Numbered from the stretch's first letter, positions 1 through 10,090 are shown. The stretch is DNA of 64,000 bases from Edaphobacter sp. 4G125 (GCF_014274685.1 NZ_CP060393.1:1857501-1921500); one strand, 5' to 3'. Program-made: numbers and translations. The notes: a model not told the origin generated them from the letters alone.

Positions 1-1
1 G

Positions 2-592
2 GAGAGAGCGACAGGATGGGAAGCAGGAGGTCTGTTGAATCTGCATCGAGTTGGCTCGGTGCGTGCCAGCTACTTCTGGACCCAGGTCAACCGACCTGTA
101 GCTGCGGTGACGATCAGTTCGACACCAACGAGTTCGACCTTGCAGCGGCAGAACTTGGGGCAACTGACGAGCAAGGGTATTACGCTGGAGGCAGAGATGA
201 GGCCGATATCGTTTGTCGTTCTTAAAGGCGGCTACCAGTACGCAGATTCGACAGTAACGAAGTTTCAGGCTGATCCAACTCTGGTGGGCAAGTGGACGGC
301 GCAGGTCCCCCGCAACTCTGGCACTCTGGAAGCGAGGCTGGAGCGGGAGAAATGGGGAACATTTGGGGTGTATCTGCGAACGAGTGGACATCAATTTGAT
401 GATTCGTCGAATCAATACAGGCTGGCTGGATTTGCCCAGGTTGATCTATATGCAGAACACGGTTTTACTCGTTGGTTGAAGCTGTGGACTTCGGTACAGA
501 ATGTTGGCAATGAGAGGATCGAGGCGGGGAGAACTCCGCTGCTTACGCTTGGAGCGCCGAGAATTGTGTCCGCTGGAATCCGTTTGCAATGA
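2..592 (+). CDS. TonB-dependent receptor, C-terminal part (truncated by window edge)
   Basis: The frame is open from base 2, so the gene begins before the window; the first internal TTG at 35 is not a credible start. The visible ~196 residues alternate hydrophobic and polar residues in short beta strands, with aromatic residues at strand ends and turn motifs such as GITLEAEMRP and VQNVGNERIEAG. These are typical of the last strands of an outer-membrane TonB-dependent barrel that imports siderophores or carbohydrates. The chain ends in SAGIRLQ rather than the usual terminal aromatic residue. The plug and TonB box lie outside the window, so the substrate cannot be judged. The family call is fairly safe, the specificity unknown. 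Confidence 0.75.
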   Translation, partial: ERATGWEAGGLLNLHRVGSVRASYFWTQVNRPVAAVTISSTPTSSTLQRQNLGQLTSKGITLEAEMRPISFVVLKGGYQYADSTVTKFQADPTLVGKWTAQVPRNSGTLEARLEREKWGTFGVYLRTSGHQFDDSSNQYRLAGFAQVDLYAEHGFTRWLKLWTSVQNVGNERIEAGRTPLLTLGAPRIVSAGIRLQ

Positions 593-694
593 ATTAACTA
601 ACGTTCTGGCAATCACTCCGTTGTGTAATTAGTCGTCGATTCTCGCTTGTTCCGTTTGGCTCAAATCAACAACGCTGCTTGACGCATAGAAGCT

Positions 695-2146
695 TCAGGA
701 ATGGGTTGTGAGCGATGCAGAAAATGAAGGTCCTTCATCCTGAATCAATGCAGGAAGAGATACTGTAACGGAGGCTCCCTGGGGGAGGCGGTTCAAGATC
801 TGAATGGAGCCGCCTGCACGATCACAGATTGCTTTGCATATGGAAAGCCCCAGGCCTGATCCACCGCTTTTGCGAGAGCGCGACGGATCTCCTCGATAGA
901 AAGGTTCAAAAATATGAGGAAGGTCATCCGAATGAATACCCTCTCCTTCATCTTGAACGAATAATTTCATCCAGGGCCCTTCTGATGTAAGCGTAACGCG
1001 AATGACGCTCCCTTCAGGACTATGTTGAAGTGCGTTCATCAGCAGGTTAGAACACAAAAGGATAGCGTCGCGGCTGTCGACAGGGACCTCAGCTTTGGTG
1101 TAGAGCTCGGTCGATATATTGATTTCCTTGATTTCAGCGAAGGGCTGAACCTGTTGTGCCGCCGCTTCAATACTCTTCCAGAAAATACAAGAGGTGGGCT
1201 TATCGTTGGTATTGGAAGATGGTTGTTCCAGACGGGCCAGCGTAAGCATCTTTTGGATAGTTGTCTCCAGACGGGTCAGGTCATCGAGAGTCTGTATTAA
1301 GCCGTGATCGTATTCTTCTTGGGAACGCTTTCGCATCCTCAACAATTGCATCGAAGATTTTACGATTGCGAGATCGGTCTTCAGCTCATGTGCGGCATCG
1401 TGAGTGAGACGACGCTGCTGCTGAAATGAATCTTGCAAACGAGAGAGCGCAGCTTCGAGCGCATTCGCTAGAGGGCGCAATTCGGTGATCTCTTTAGCGC
1501 TTGCAGGAGGATCAAAGCGGCAACTATTCAAATTAATTCGGCCTGCTTCATGAGCAAGTTCATAGACCGGAGAGAGGCTCTTCCGGACCATCCAGGCTAG
1601 AACGACGGCGGTAATGCTTAGGAGGAGAATTGTAGCGATTGCGAGAAACCGGGTTGCTTCGAGAACCTCATGCCATAGATGTTTTGTGGGCATGCCATAG
1701 GTTACGGTGACTCTATATTCAGTTCCCCCGTTTGCTGTTCCCGGATCAATGATGCGTATCCCGTGAAGGACTACAAATCTGTACCCTTGCCCCTTGATTT
1801 GAGCATTATGGAAGGTGGGATCTATAGACGCGCGTTCTTCCGAAAAAGAGGGAACGATGCCTGCGGTGCCTAAGATGTTTCCTTTTTCATCTTCAACGCG
1901 AAATACAGAGTTTTTCGTCAGATGGATTCCGCGCATATCCATAAGAAGATTGTCTGAAATATCGTCTGCATCCTGAACAGCTCCAAATAGCGTCTGAGCC
2001 GTACCTGTCAGCGCAGTATCGAACGCATTCAGTCGCAGTTGGCGTTCATGGATTGCAACTGTTCCGATAAGAGCAGCTGCGGCGAGCAGTTCAAGTGTAA
2101 GTACCGTCAGAATGAGGCGGCGCGTCATGGAAAAGGGCCGATTCAT
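695..2146 (-). CDS. Membrane sensor histidine kinase
   Basis: 483 residues. Membrane segments lie at about 10-32 and 165-187, enclosing a ~130-residue periplasmic sensor region. A HAMP-like linker follows, then a dimerisation/phosphoacceptor helix with His near residue 253 (HDAAHELKTDLA), and a C-terminal HATPase domain with an N box (NLLMNALQHS), G1 (DEGEGI), F box (FEPFYRGD) and G2 (GSGLGLSICKAI). It should autophosphorylate and pass phosphate to the regulator encoded just upstream; the two reading frames overlap by 4 bases (ATGA), implying translational coupling. The usual H-E-L-[RK]-T-P-L box has Asp in place of the conserved Pro, which could alter phosphatase activity. The stimulus is unknown. 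Confidence 0.88.
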   Translation of the reverse strand: MNRPFSMTRRLILTVLTLELLAAAALIGTVAIHERQLRLNAFDTALTGTAQTLFGAVQDADDISDNLLMDMRGIHLTKNSVFRVEDEKGNILGTAGIVPSFSEERASIDPTFHNAQIKGQGYRFVVLHGIRIIDPGTANGGTEYRVTVTYGMPTKHLWHEVLEATRFLAIATILLLSITAVVLAWMVRKSLSPVYELAHEAGRINLNSCRFDPPASAKEITELRPLANALEAALSRLQDSFQQQRRLTHDAAHELKTDLAIVKSSMQLLRMRKRSQEEYDHGLIQTLDDLTRLETTIQKMLTLARLEQPSSNTNDKPTSCIFWKSIEAAAQQVQPFAEIKEINISTELYTKAEVPVDSRDAILLCSNLLMNALQHSPEGSVIRVTLTSEGPWMKLFVQDEGEGIHSDDLPHIFEPFYRGDPSRSRKSGGSGLGLSICKAICDRAGGSIQILNRLPQGASVTVSLPALIQDEGPSFSASLTTHS

Positions 2147-2832
2147 CCAACAGAACCCTCCTGATATAGACGATAGCCGCGGTGGCGTAATGTCTCAATC
2201 AAGGGTTCGCTCCCTGCGACATTCAGCTTTTTCCTGAGATTTGAGACGTGTGCTTCAATGATGTTAGAGTGATGCTCCCAGTCAAAGTCATAGAGATGTT
2301 CGAGCAGCTCCTGCTTCGATACAACAGCACGTGGGCGATGGAGAAGGTACTCCAGAATGCGGTATTCAGTAGGAGAAAGGTCGATGGATTGGCCGTTCCG
2401 GCTCACGGTTTGGTATATCGTATTGAGCTTTAGATCTGCGATGGCAAGCACAGGCGTCGCTGCACCCTTCGATCGTCGAATCAGCGCTTTGATCCGGGCC
2501 AGAAGTTCTCCCAGGTCAAAAGGCTTGCTTAGATAGTCATCTGCTCCAGCATTGAGCAGTTCGACGATCGATTCTTTGCCTTCCTGAGCTGTAAGGATAA
2601 GGACGGGCGTATGGAGCTTCGCCTGTCTCATATCCTGAAGCACCCGTTGCCCGCTTTTGCCCGGAAGCATGAGATCCAACACGATCGCATCGTAGACGCC
2701 TTGCGTGGCAAAAGCTGAACCTGTATTTCCATCTGCAGCATGATCTACTGCAAGGCCCGTCTCACGTAAGGCAGCGACGATATTTTCCGCGAGCCTTTGT
2801 TCGTCTTCGATCAGGAGTACCCGCATATCCAC
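2143..2832 (-). CDS. OmpR/PhoB-family response regulator
   Basis: 229 residues. The N-terminal receiver domain has the acidic pocket (IEDE), phospho-accepting Asp near residue 53 (VLDLMLPG), and the conserved Thr and Lys (LTAQEG, LSKPFD). The C-terminal winged helix ends in the typical LRHRGYRL hairpin. It is the partner of the kinase that follows in the same transcript with a 4-base overlap. The gene is divergent from a small EamA transporter gene across a ~105-bp intergenic region that probably carries both promoters. Its targets, possibly its own promoter, cannot be read from the sequence. Confidence 0.9.
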   Translation of the reverse strand: MDMRVLLIEDEQRLAENIVAALRETGLAVDHAADGNTGSAFATQGVYDAIVLDLMLPGKSGQRVLQDMRQAKLHTPVLILTAQEGKESIVELLNAGADDYLSKPFDLGELLARIKALIRRSKGAATPVLAIADLKLNTIYQTVSRNGQSIDLSPTEYRILEYLLHRPRAVVSKQELLEHLYDFDWEHHSNIIEAHVSNLRKKLNVAGSEPLIETLRHRGYRLYQEGSVG

Positions 2833-2937
2833 CTTTGGATTCTTTCAATTGCTCATTAAAGCAGGCTGAAGGTCGTTAATGCTGGTAACAGTGGATTTTT
2901 CTGCTGTCATGAACACCTCAGCCATAGACTAAAGACC

Positions 2938-3360
2938 ATGAACTGGTTGACTTGGTCCTTACTTTCCGCCGTCTTTGCGGCCGCGACGGCGCTTCTGGCA
3001 AAGCTGGGCGTCGCTCACGTCGAATCGAATTTAGCGACAGCCGTGCGAACCACGGTGGTGCTCGTTCTTGCCTGGGCGGTGGCGTTCAAGTTCGATTCCC
3101 ACCGCCAGCTTCAATCTCTTGATATGCGGAGTCTGGGATTCCTGATCGCTTCTGGATTGGCAACTGGGCTTTCGTGGCTCTGTTACTTTCGTGCGTTGGC
3201 GCTAGGGCCAGCTTCAAAGGTCGCTCCAATCGATAAGCTGAGCGTCCTCTTCGTGATTGTGTTGGCATGGCCCATCCTAGGAGAATCTCTTACAACCGGA
3301 AAACTGATCGGCGGGGGCTTGATCGCTCTGGGAGCTGTGATTTTAGCGGTTGTTAAATAG
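2938..3360 (+). CDS. Half-size EamA-family transporter
   Basis: 140 residues and strongly hydrophobic, with about five membrane helices forming a single EamA domain. Typical drug/metabolite transporters of this superfamily have two such domains in ~300 residues, so this protein probably dimerises like other single-domain members. The late motif GPASKVAPIDKLSVL followed by a hydrophobic helix and GESLTTGKLIGG is characteristic of the small EamA proteins. The substrate is unknown. It is monocistronic and divergent from the two-component operon. ATG at 2938 is the only reasonable start. Confidence 0.8.
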   Translation: MNWLTWSLLSAVFAAATALLAKLGVAHVESNLATAVRTTVVLVLAWAVAFKFDSHRQLQSLDMRSLGFLIASGLATGLSWLCYFRALALGPASKVAPIDKLSVLFVIVLAWPILGESLTTGKLIGGGLIALGAVILAVVK

Positions 3361-3573
3361 CAGATTGTTGGAAGATCATGAATATGGTGGTGGTTATCAG
3401 AGTCTCTGCGAATCGAGAAACCTTGGATGCGCGCATGATTTACATGTGCAGATCAGCAGCATAAGAGATTGTTGCCGATGATCATGGAATAACTTAAGGA
3501 TGCTTTAATGGGTCACCAGGTGCGGCACAGTATCCGTGTGTCTGTTGGTCGTAGATCATTAGCGGAGAAAAGA

Positions 3574-6411
3574 ATGATTCAGAGCAAGTTCGCAACCCTT
3601 GTACTGACTGCGACGATCGTTGCAGGAGGTTGTTTCAGTCAGGTTCTTGCACAGCAAAAGCCAATCGATCTGCCGACGAGCAAGCAGATTCTGCCTCTCG
3701 CTCCTGGAGATCCTCAGCGTGTGAATAGCCTGCCAATCTCTATGGCCGTCTCTCCAGATCGGCGCTACGTAGTAACCGTCAATGCGGGATATGGGACCTA
3801 CGAATCTCGTTATATGCAATCTCTCTCGGTGCTGGATACGCAAACCGGTAAGTTAGAAGATTTTCCCGAGGACTGGACGCTCGTAGGAGCGAAGCAGACC
3901 TTGTATTCCGGTCTAGCTTTCAGTCCTGATGGAAGTCACATCTATGCCAGTTTGGGGTCTGAGACCGATCCTCTGGGTGACGGCACAAAGAGGATGGGAA
4001 GCGGCGTAATTGTATATGGCTTCCATGATGGGAAGATTACGCGCGAGAAGCTGTTGAAGATTGGGATGCAACAGCTTGCTCCTGGAAAGAAGACGCTACT
4101 GGTGGGGGGAGTTGAAGGAGATAAAGCCGTTCCGTTTCCTTCCGCAATTGCTGTTCTCGGAGAGCAGGGTAAAGAAAAACTTCTAGTGGCCGGAAATCTC
4201 TCCGATGATGTGCTGTTGATGGATGCGTCCACTGGCGAGGTAGAAAAACGATTCGATCTGTCGGAGAACAGTTCCGTACCATCGGTTTATCCCATCGCAC
4301 TGGCTGTTACACGGGACCAGACCCGAGCTTTTGTTGCATTGTGGAATGCTTCGGAGGTTGTGGAGCTCGACCTGAAGAATGGCGTTGTTGGCAGAAAGGT
4401 GGCTCTTCTTAAGCCGACGCTTCCGACTGCAGCGGGAACCCATCCTGTCGTTCTGGAGATGGCTCCCGATGAGCGAACGTTATATGTAGCGCTCTCCAAT
4501 CGCGACGCGGTTGCTGCTCTGGCGATTGATAAAGATCAGTTCAAGGTGAAGGGATATTTTGATACTCGTCTGCCGGGGCAGAGCTACTTTGGTGCGGAAC
4601 CAGACGCTTTGGCAATCTCACCGGATGGCAAACGGTTATATGTCGGAAATGCGGCTTCGGACGCGGTCGCAGTCATTGATACAACCAAACTGACCCCGAA
4701 GGTGGCGAGTCGCGGCATGGTAGAGCCCGTGGGATTTGTTCCTACTGAGTGGATGCCTACTGCAATGACGCTTCTGAATGGCAAGCTGTATGTCGCTACG
4801 GCGAAAGGGAAGGGAACGGGGCCAAATAATTTTCCGCAGAGGATAACGGAAGAGACAAAAGCGCGGTACCAAAAATCAAAGTTTACCTATATCGGAACGT
4901 TAATCTATGGTTCTCTGGCCTCTCTTGATGTTGCTGCAATGGAACGTGAGCTTCCGCGCTTGACGGCAGAGACATTGGAATCAAACCGTATGAAGGCAGG
5001 AGAAGAGAAGATCCGTTTTTACGACGGATCGAATAGCCGTATCAAGCATGTGATTTACATCATCAAAGAGAATCGAACCTATGATCAGATCTTTGGCGAT
5101 CTCGAGCAAAATGGGAAGCGTGTTGGAAATGGTGATCCAACACTGACGATGTATGGAAAGGAGATTACGCCGAACCAACATGCTCTGGCGCTTCAGTTTG
5201 GCGTGCTGGATAACTTTTACGACTCGGGTGAGGTCTCCGGCGATGGACATGTCTGGTCAACTGCAGGCATTGGAACAGACTATCTGGAGAGGACGTGGCA
5301 GCAGTCTTACCGTGGCTCGCAGAGGACCTACGACTTCGAAGGAGTGGTTGCGGAAGGCTATCCATTGTTGCAGAACATCCCAGATGTGAATGAACCATCG
5401 AGCGGTTATTTATGGGGAAATCTGGCACGGCATGGCATGACGTATTATCACTTTGGCGAGTACATCTCTTCGACATTCTGTGATGTAAAGAAGAGTGGTA
5501 GTTCGCAAGAAGGGCCTTTGCTGGAAGGATTACATTGTGCTCAGTCTTCAATCAGGCCGGGAGAGAAGATTCCTGCTGAGTGGGGTGGTGGTGAGAACAA
5601 GTGGCCGTGGGCGATCCCGCTTCTGGCAAAAAACATCGCGACCAAGCCGGAACTGGTAGGTCACTTTGCGCCGGAGGCACCGGACTTCAACCTGCGTATC
5701 CCCGACCAGATTCGCGCCGAGGTCTTTCTGAAGCATTTTTCAGGTTGGATGAAGGATCGCGAGACTGGCAAAGATACGATGCCAAACTTTATTCTGCTTC
5801 GGCTTGGTGACGACCATACCGCTGGAACCACTCCGGGAGGCCCGACTCCGAAGTCTTCGGTTGCTGATAACGATCTTGCCATCGGACGTGTTGTCGATGC
5901 GGTTTCTCACTCCCCTTACTGGGACGATACAGCGTTTTTCATTCTGGAGGATGATGCTCAAAATGGTGCAGATCACGTAGACGCACACCGCAGTTTAGCG
6001 TTGGTGATCAGCAAATATGCTCCAAGAGCGAAAGATGAAAGTGCCTTTGTGGATAGTCGGTTTTATTCGACTGTCAGCGTGATCCGGACGATGGAGACGC
6101 TGCTAGGGCTTCCTCCAATGAATAATAACGATGCGTTCAGCTCTATGATGAGTTCGCTGTTTACGGGGCCCGGCGATCAGAAGCCCTTTACGGTCAATAC
6201 GGTGAATCGTGATAACGGCCTGATCTACACCGCCAACCAGAAGACTGCTGTAGGCGCTCGTGAATCGATGAAGATGGATTTCAAACATGCGGATCGGGCC
6301 GATCCGGTCAAATTGAACGTTATCCTATGGAAGGATGCGATGGGCGAGAAGCCCGTCCCGCAGATGCTTCTCGAAAAGAGAAAGAAGATCAAAAAGGATG
6401 ACGATGACTGA
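3574..6411 (+). CDS. Secreted YncE-like propeller / phosphoesterase fusion protein
   Basis: 945 residues from ATG 3574. I prefer this start to the upstream ATG at 3508 because GGAGAAAAG precedes it and it opens directly onto a signal peptide (basic start, hydrophobic core, cleavage near VLAQQ). The first ~420 residues contain repeated AVSPDRRYVV, AFSPDGSHIY and AISPDGKRLY blades of a YncE-type beta propeller. The C-terminal half is a phosphoesterase-family (phospholipase C/acid phosphatase superfamily) domain with HVIYIIKENRTYDQIFGD, a GDGHVWS segment and a later LEDDAQNG metal-site motif. It is probably periplasmic or extracellular and hydrolyses phosphate esters. The stop codon overlaps the start of manA. 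The substrate is not deducible. Confidence 0.8.
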   Translation: MIQSKFATLVLTATIVAGGCFSQVLAQQKPIDLPTSKQILPLAPGDPQRVNSLPISMAVSPDRRYVVTVNAGYGTYESRYMQSLSVLDTQTGKLEDFPEDWTLVGAKQTLYSGLAFSPDGSHIYASLGSETDPLGDGTKRMGSGVIVYGFHDGKITREKLLKIGMQQLAPGKKTLLVGGVEGDKAVPFPSAIAVLGEQGKEKLLVAGNLSDDVLLMDASTGEVEKRFDLSENSSVPSVYPIALAVTRDQTRAFVALWNASEVVELDLKNGVVGRKVALLKPTLPTAAGTHPVVLEMAPDERTLYVALSNRDAVAALAIDKDQFKVKGYFDTRLPGQSYFGAEPDALAISPDGKRLYVGNAASDAVAVIDTTKLTPKVASRGMVEPVGFVPTEWMPTAMTLLNGKLYVATAKGKGTGPNNFPQRITEETKARYQKSKFTYIGTLIYGSLASLDVAAMERELPRLTAETLESNRMKAGEEKIRFYDGSNSRIKHVIYIIKENRTYDQIFGDLEQNGKRVGNGDPTLTMYGKEITPNQHALALQFGVLDNFYDSGEVSGDGHVWSTAGIGTDYLERTWQQSYRGSQRTYDFEGVVAEGYPLLQNIPDVNEPSSGYLWGNLARHGMTYYHFGEYISSTFCDVKKSGSSQEGPLLEGLHCAQSSIRPGEKIPAEWGGGENKWPWAIPLLAKNIATKPELVGHFAPEAPDFNLRIPDQIRAEVFLKHFSGWMKDRETGKDTMPNFILLRLGDDHTAGTTPGGPTPKSSVADNDLAIGRVVDAVSHSPYWDDTAFFILEDDAQNGADHVDAHRSLALVISKYAPRAKDESAFVDSRFYSTVSVIRTMETLLGLPPMNNNDAFSSMMSSLFTGPGDQKPFTVNTVNRDNGLIYTANQKTAVGARESMKMDFKHADRADPVKLNVILWKDAMGEKPVPQMLLEKRKKIKKDDDD

Positions 6412-7318
6412 GATTGCTCCGTTCCGGCTAAAGCCGTGGTTCAGTGAAAGACCCTGGGGAAGAAAGAGTCTGAAGCCGTGGTATGAGGATACAGGCACAA
6501 CAGAGCTGGTGGGCGAAGCGTGGCTGACCGGGCCGCAGTGCGTTGTAGAGGGAGGAGATCTAGAGGGGAGGACTCTTGCAGATTTGAGTCGCGAACTTGG
6601 AGGAGAATTTCCTCTATTGGTAAAGCTCCTGTTCCCGAATGAAAAGTTGTCGGTTCAGGTGCATCCGGATGACGAACAAGCCAAAGCGGCTGGTGAGACG
6701 CGTGGCAAAACCGAATGCTGGTATGTACTGGAAGCAGAACCCGGCGCAGCAGTGGCTCTGGGGCTAAAGCCTGGTTCCGATACGGAGAAAATCAAAGCCG
6801 CAATTGCGGACGGAACGATGGAATCCCTGATGGAGTGGGTACCGGTCCAGGTAGGGGATATGCTCTTTGTCGATGCCGGAACTGTGCACGCTATCGGGCC
6901 CGGCGTTGTTCTACTGGAGACGCAACAGACCAGCGATGTGACCTATAGGCTTTACGACTATGGCCGTCCGCGCGAGTTGCATCTTGAGCAGGGACTGAAG
7001 GTCATTAAGCCGAAGACGGCAGCAGGTAAGGTCGCTCCCAAACCCATGGAAGGATTCACCCGCCTGATCGAGCAGAAGTACTTTATTGTGGACCGCTTCG
7101 ATCTTGAGGAGATGGAAGAACGGCAGATCTCGATGGAAGGCGCTGGATGCCTCGTCGGTCTTCAGGGAAATGTTTGGATCATTACGCCGGGAGAAGAGAT
7201 AGAACTTGAACCCGGAAAGGCCGTGGTGATTCCTCAGGGCACTGGAGAGGTGATCGTCGAAGCAGAGAAAGGAGCGACCTTTGTGCGGTGCGTCGCTCCT
7301 GTTTCAGGGAACCAGTAA
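6404..7318 (+). CDS. manA: Class I mannose-6-phosphate isomerase
   Basis: 304 residues from ATG 6404. Another ATG at 6398 is possible; the ORF could extend to 6335, but that part only reads through the previous gene. The enzyme interconverts mannose 6-phosphate and fructose 6-phosphate. The zinc-site motifs of the family are visible: VQVHPDD, GKTECWYVL and the VHAIGPGVVLLETQQTSD stretch, followed by TYRLYDYGR. The length fits the short bacterial type. The start overlaps the stop of the propeller/phosphoesterase gene, suggesting co-transcription, and pgi lies about 1.1 kb downstream. Product links to GDP-mannose and polysaccharide synthesis are inference. Confidence 0.9.
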   Translation: MTEIAPFRLKPWFSERPWGRKSLKPWYEDTGTTELVGEAWLTGPQCVVEGGDLEGRTLADLSRELGGEFPLLVKLLFPNEKLSVQVHPDDEQAKAAGETRGKTECWYVLEAEPGAAVALGLKPGSDTEKIKAAIADGTMESLMEWVPVQVGDMLFVDAGTVHAIGPGVVLLETQQTSDVTYRLYDYGRPRELHLEQGLKVIKPKTAAGKVAPKPMEGFTRLIEQKYFIVDRFDLEEMEERQISMEGAGCLVGLQGNVWIITPGEEIELEPGKAVVIPQGTGEVIVEAEKGATFVRCVAPVSGNQ

Positions 7319-7335
7319 AACGGGATAGGCAGTTA

Positions 7336-8199
7336 TCAGCGGAGAAAGACCGCAAGCTCGTTGGCTGCATTCCGAAGATGCGGAAGGAACCGGGTCTGCA
7401 TCTCGAGTGTCGAAAGCCGGGGTGCGCTTCCGCTGAGATTGATCGTGGCCACGGCTCGACCGTTTGGTGCGAAGACTGGAACCGCTAGGGAGCGTAACCC
7501 AACTTCATACTCCTGGTCGCATAGGGCATATCCGTTGCGTCGCACATTTCTTAGCAACATCCGCAGTTTTTCAAGGGAAGTTACTGTGCGGGTGGTGTGT
7601 GGAACGAGATTGACGCGGGAAAGATAAGCCTCAAGTTGCTCGGGTGGGAGATACGCGAGCAGGATGCGACCCATGCTGGTGCAGTAGGCGGGCAGGCGGC
7701 TTCCGATATGAAGGTCGACCGCCATCACTCGATTGACGGTGGTGCGGGCGACATAAACGATGTCTTCACCATCCAGGGTGGCGACTGAAAAAGACTCGCG
7801 TAGCGCAGAAGACATGCGTTCGAGAATAGGTTGCGCGGCCGAGGAGAGCGTGTTGGAAGCCGTGTAGGTATGCGAGAGCGTCAGCATACGGGGGCGCAGG
7901 GAGTAGCGGGAGCCGTCTTCAGCACCTGCAAAGCCAAGTTTGGTCAGCGTGTACAGACAGCGCCGAACTGCGGCACGAGAGAGTCCCGTGCGCACACTGA
8001 GCTGTGAGATCGTCATCTGGGGATTCTGCTGGGTGAAGGCCTGAATAACAATAAGACCTCGCGCAAGCGAGGTCATAAAGTTTGGGTCTCCGGTAAAGAC
8101 ATCCAGCGCGGCCGCGGGTGTCTGCTTTTGAGGTGCGGGTGCAGAAGGTGCAGGAGGGAGAGGCTCAGACGGAAGCGGGCGGCGCGGAGTAAGGCTCAT
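7336..8199 (-). CDS. IclR-family transcriptional regulator (PcaR/PobR-like)
   Basis: 287 residues from ATG 8199, preceded by AAAGGGG at good spacing; the frame stays open to 8259. After a ~40-residue proline/alanine-rich tail comes a winged helix-turn-helix (MTISQLSVRTGLSRAAVRR) and an IclR effector domain (RLPAYCTSMGRILLAYLP, GYALCDQEYEVGLRSLAVPV). These resemble regulators of aromatic catabolism such as PcaR, PcaU and PobR. The neighbours are sugar-phosphate isomerases rather than aromatic pathway genes, so its regulon may lie elsewhere. It is divergent from pgi over ~209 bp, where it might act. The family call is secure, the ligand is not. Confidence 0.87.
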   Translation of the reverse strand: MSLTPRRPLPSEPLPPAPSAPAPQKQTPAAALDVFTGDPNFMTSLARGLIVIQAFTQQNPQMTISQLSVRTGLSRAAVRRCLYTLTKLGFAGAEDGSRYSLRPRMLTLSHTYTASNTLSSAAQPILERMSSALRESFSVATLDGEDIVYVARTTVNRVMAVDLHIGSRLPAYCTSMGRILLAYLPPEQLEAYLSRVNLVPHTTRTVTSLEKLRMLLRNVRRNGYALCDQEYEVGLRSLAVPVFAPNGRAVATINLSGSAPRLSTLEMQTRFLPHLRNAANELAVFLR

Positions 8200-8408
8200 G
8201 GTACCCCTTTCAGGCCGACCTCGAGGGCGATAGCCGGTCTTTACATACGATAAACGCACGACCTCTTCTCCTGCAAGTCCTGTTTCCTACATGGGCATAC
8301 AGCCTATGAGAAGATACAGCCGGAGATGTTCCTTTTTGTGCCCAGAGCACATCTGAAGTTAAGACGCCTGATTTAACAACAAAGTAGAAGAGGAGAACAC
8401 GAAAGCAC

Positions 8409-10046
8409 ATGCAGACCGCAACCAGCTCCACACCTCTCGTCGATCGTCCGGCCTGGAAGTCCCTGAAGGCTCACGCGGATCAGATTCGTGGGAGGCATCT
8501 GCGAGATCTATTTAAGGAAGATCCAACTCGTGGAGAGCGTCTGACGGCTGAAGCGGAAGGTCTCTTTCTCGATTACTCCAAAAACCGCGTTACCGATGAG
8601 ACATTGAAACTCCTGGTGCAGCTTGCGGAGCAGTCGAAGCTACGCGAGCGCACGGAGGCCATGTTCAACGGCGAGAAGATTAACATTACCGAGAACCGTG
8701 CCGTTCTGCATGTTGCCCTGCGCGCACCGAAGAATGAATCGATCGTTGTGGATGGCGAAAATGTCGTACCTGAGGTCCACAAAGTATTAGAGAAGATGGC
8801 TGCTTTTGCTAATCGGGTTCGGAGCGGCGAGTGGAGGGGACACACCGGCAAGAGAATCCGCAATATTGTGAATATTGGCATTGGAGGCTCCGACCTGGGC
8901 CCCGTGATGGCCTATGAGGCGTTGAAGCACTATAGCCAGCGTGATCTGACCTTTCGTTTCGTCTCCAATGTGGATGGCACAGACTTTGCTGAAGCGGTAC
9001 AGGATCTGAATGTCGACGAGACCTTGTTCCTCGTGGCGTCGAAGACGTTTACCACGCTCGAGACCATGACGAACGCTCACACCGCGCGTGAGTGGGCGTT
9101 GAAGTCGTTGGGAGATGAGAAGGCCGTCGCGAAGCACTTTGTCGCGATCTCAACGAACGCTAAAGAAGTCGCAAAGTTCGGCATCGATACAGAAAACATG
9201 TTCGGCTTCTGGGATTGGGTTGGTGGACGCTACTCGATGGACTCGGCCATCGGCCTTTCGACCATGATCGCAATCGGGCCCGAAAATTTTAATGAGATGT
9301 TGGCGGGTTTCCATGCGATGGACGTGCACTTCCGGACGACCCCTTTGGAAAAGAACCTGCCGGCATTATTGGGGCTGCTGAGTATTTGGTACACGGAGTT
9401 TTTCGATGCGCAGACGCAGGCTGTATTGCCGTATGAGCAATATCTGAAGCGCTTCCCGGCATACCTGCAACAGTTGACGATGGAGTCCAACGGCAAGCAC
9501 GTGACCCTGGATGGCGCAAAGGTGAACTATCAGACGGGGCAGATCTACTGGGGCGAGCCCGGGACCAATGGGCAGCACTCGTTCTATCAGCTAATTCATC
9601 AGGGGACCCGCCTAATTCCCTGCGATTTCATTGCCTTTTACAAGTCGCTCAACCCGTTGGGACGCCACCACGACATGCTGGTCGCGAATGTGTTTGCACA
9701 GGCCGAAGCGCTTGCATTTGGCAAGACGGCGGAGCAGGTGAAGGCCGAGGGTACTCCGGACTGGCTTGTTCCGCATCGCGTCTTCGAAGGAAACCGCCCT
9801 TCAAACACGATTCTTGCTGACGTGCTGACCCCAGCTGCATTGGGCAAGTTGGTGGCGCTGTATGAACATGCAGTGTTTACCCAGGGTGTGATCTGGAACA
9901 TTGATTCCTTCGATCAGTGGGGTGTTGAGCTGGGCAAGGTTCTGGCGACGAAGATTCTGGGTGAGCTGGAATCAAAGGACAAGCCGAAGCTGGATCACGA
10001 CAGCTCGACAACGAACCTGATTGAGTTGTATCGAAAGAATAAGTAG
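8409..10046 (+). CDS. pgi: Glucose-6-phosphate isomerase
   Basis: 545 residues, the size of the large Pgi family. Motifs: [10 protein letters not shown] (phosphate site), [11 protein letters not shown], the signature [27 protein letters not shown] with catalytic His, and [11 protein letters not shown] with the conserved Lys. It interconverts glucose 6-phosphate and fructose 6-phosphate in glycolysis and gluconeogenesis in the cytoplasm. ATG 8409 has AGAGGAGAAC upstream. An intrinsic terminator follows 14 bases after the stop, so the gene ends its own transcript. Together with manA just upstream it channels hexose phosphates through fructose 6-phosphate. Confidence 0.97.
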   Translation: MQTATSSTPLVDRPAWKSLKAHADQIRGRHLRDLFKEDPTRGERLTAEAEGLFLDYSKNRVTDETLKLLVQLAEQSKLRERTEAMFNGEKINITENRAVLHVALRAPKNESIVVDGENVVPEVHKVLEKMAAFANRVRSGEWRGHTGKRIRNIVNIGIGGSDLGPVMAYEALKHYSQRDLTFRFVSNVDGTDFAEAVQDLNVDETLFLVASKTFTTLETMTNAHTAREWALKSLGDEKAVAKHFVAISTNAKEVAKFGIDTENMFGFWDWVGGRYSMDSAIGLSTMIAIGPENFNEMLAGFHAMDVHFRTTPLEKNLPALLGLLSIWYTEFFDAQTQAVLPYEQYLKRFPAYLQQLTMESNGKHVTLDGAKVNYQTGQIYWGEPGTNGQHSFYQLIHQGTRLIPCDFIAFYKSLNPLGRHHDMLVANVFAQAEALAFGKTAEQVKAEGTPDWLVPHRVFEGNRPSNTILADVLTPAALGKLVALYEHAVFTQGVIWNIDSFDQWGVELGKVLATKILGELESKDKPKLDHDSSTTNLIELYRKNK

Positions 10047-10059
10047 AGGAACCTCAAAT

Positions 10060-10090
10060 AGCCGCAGTTCAGAAGATCTGCGGCTTATTT
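10060..10090 (+). terminator. Intrinsic terminator after pgi
   Basis: AGCCGCAG (10060-10067) and CTGCGGCT (10078-10085) form an 8-bp perfect stem with a 10-base loop, followed by TATTTCTTTT. It lies 14 bases past the pgi stop. Confidence 0.8.
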
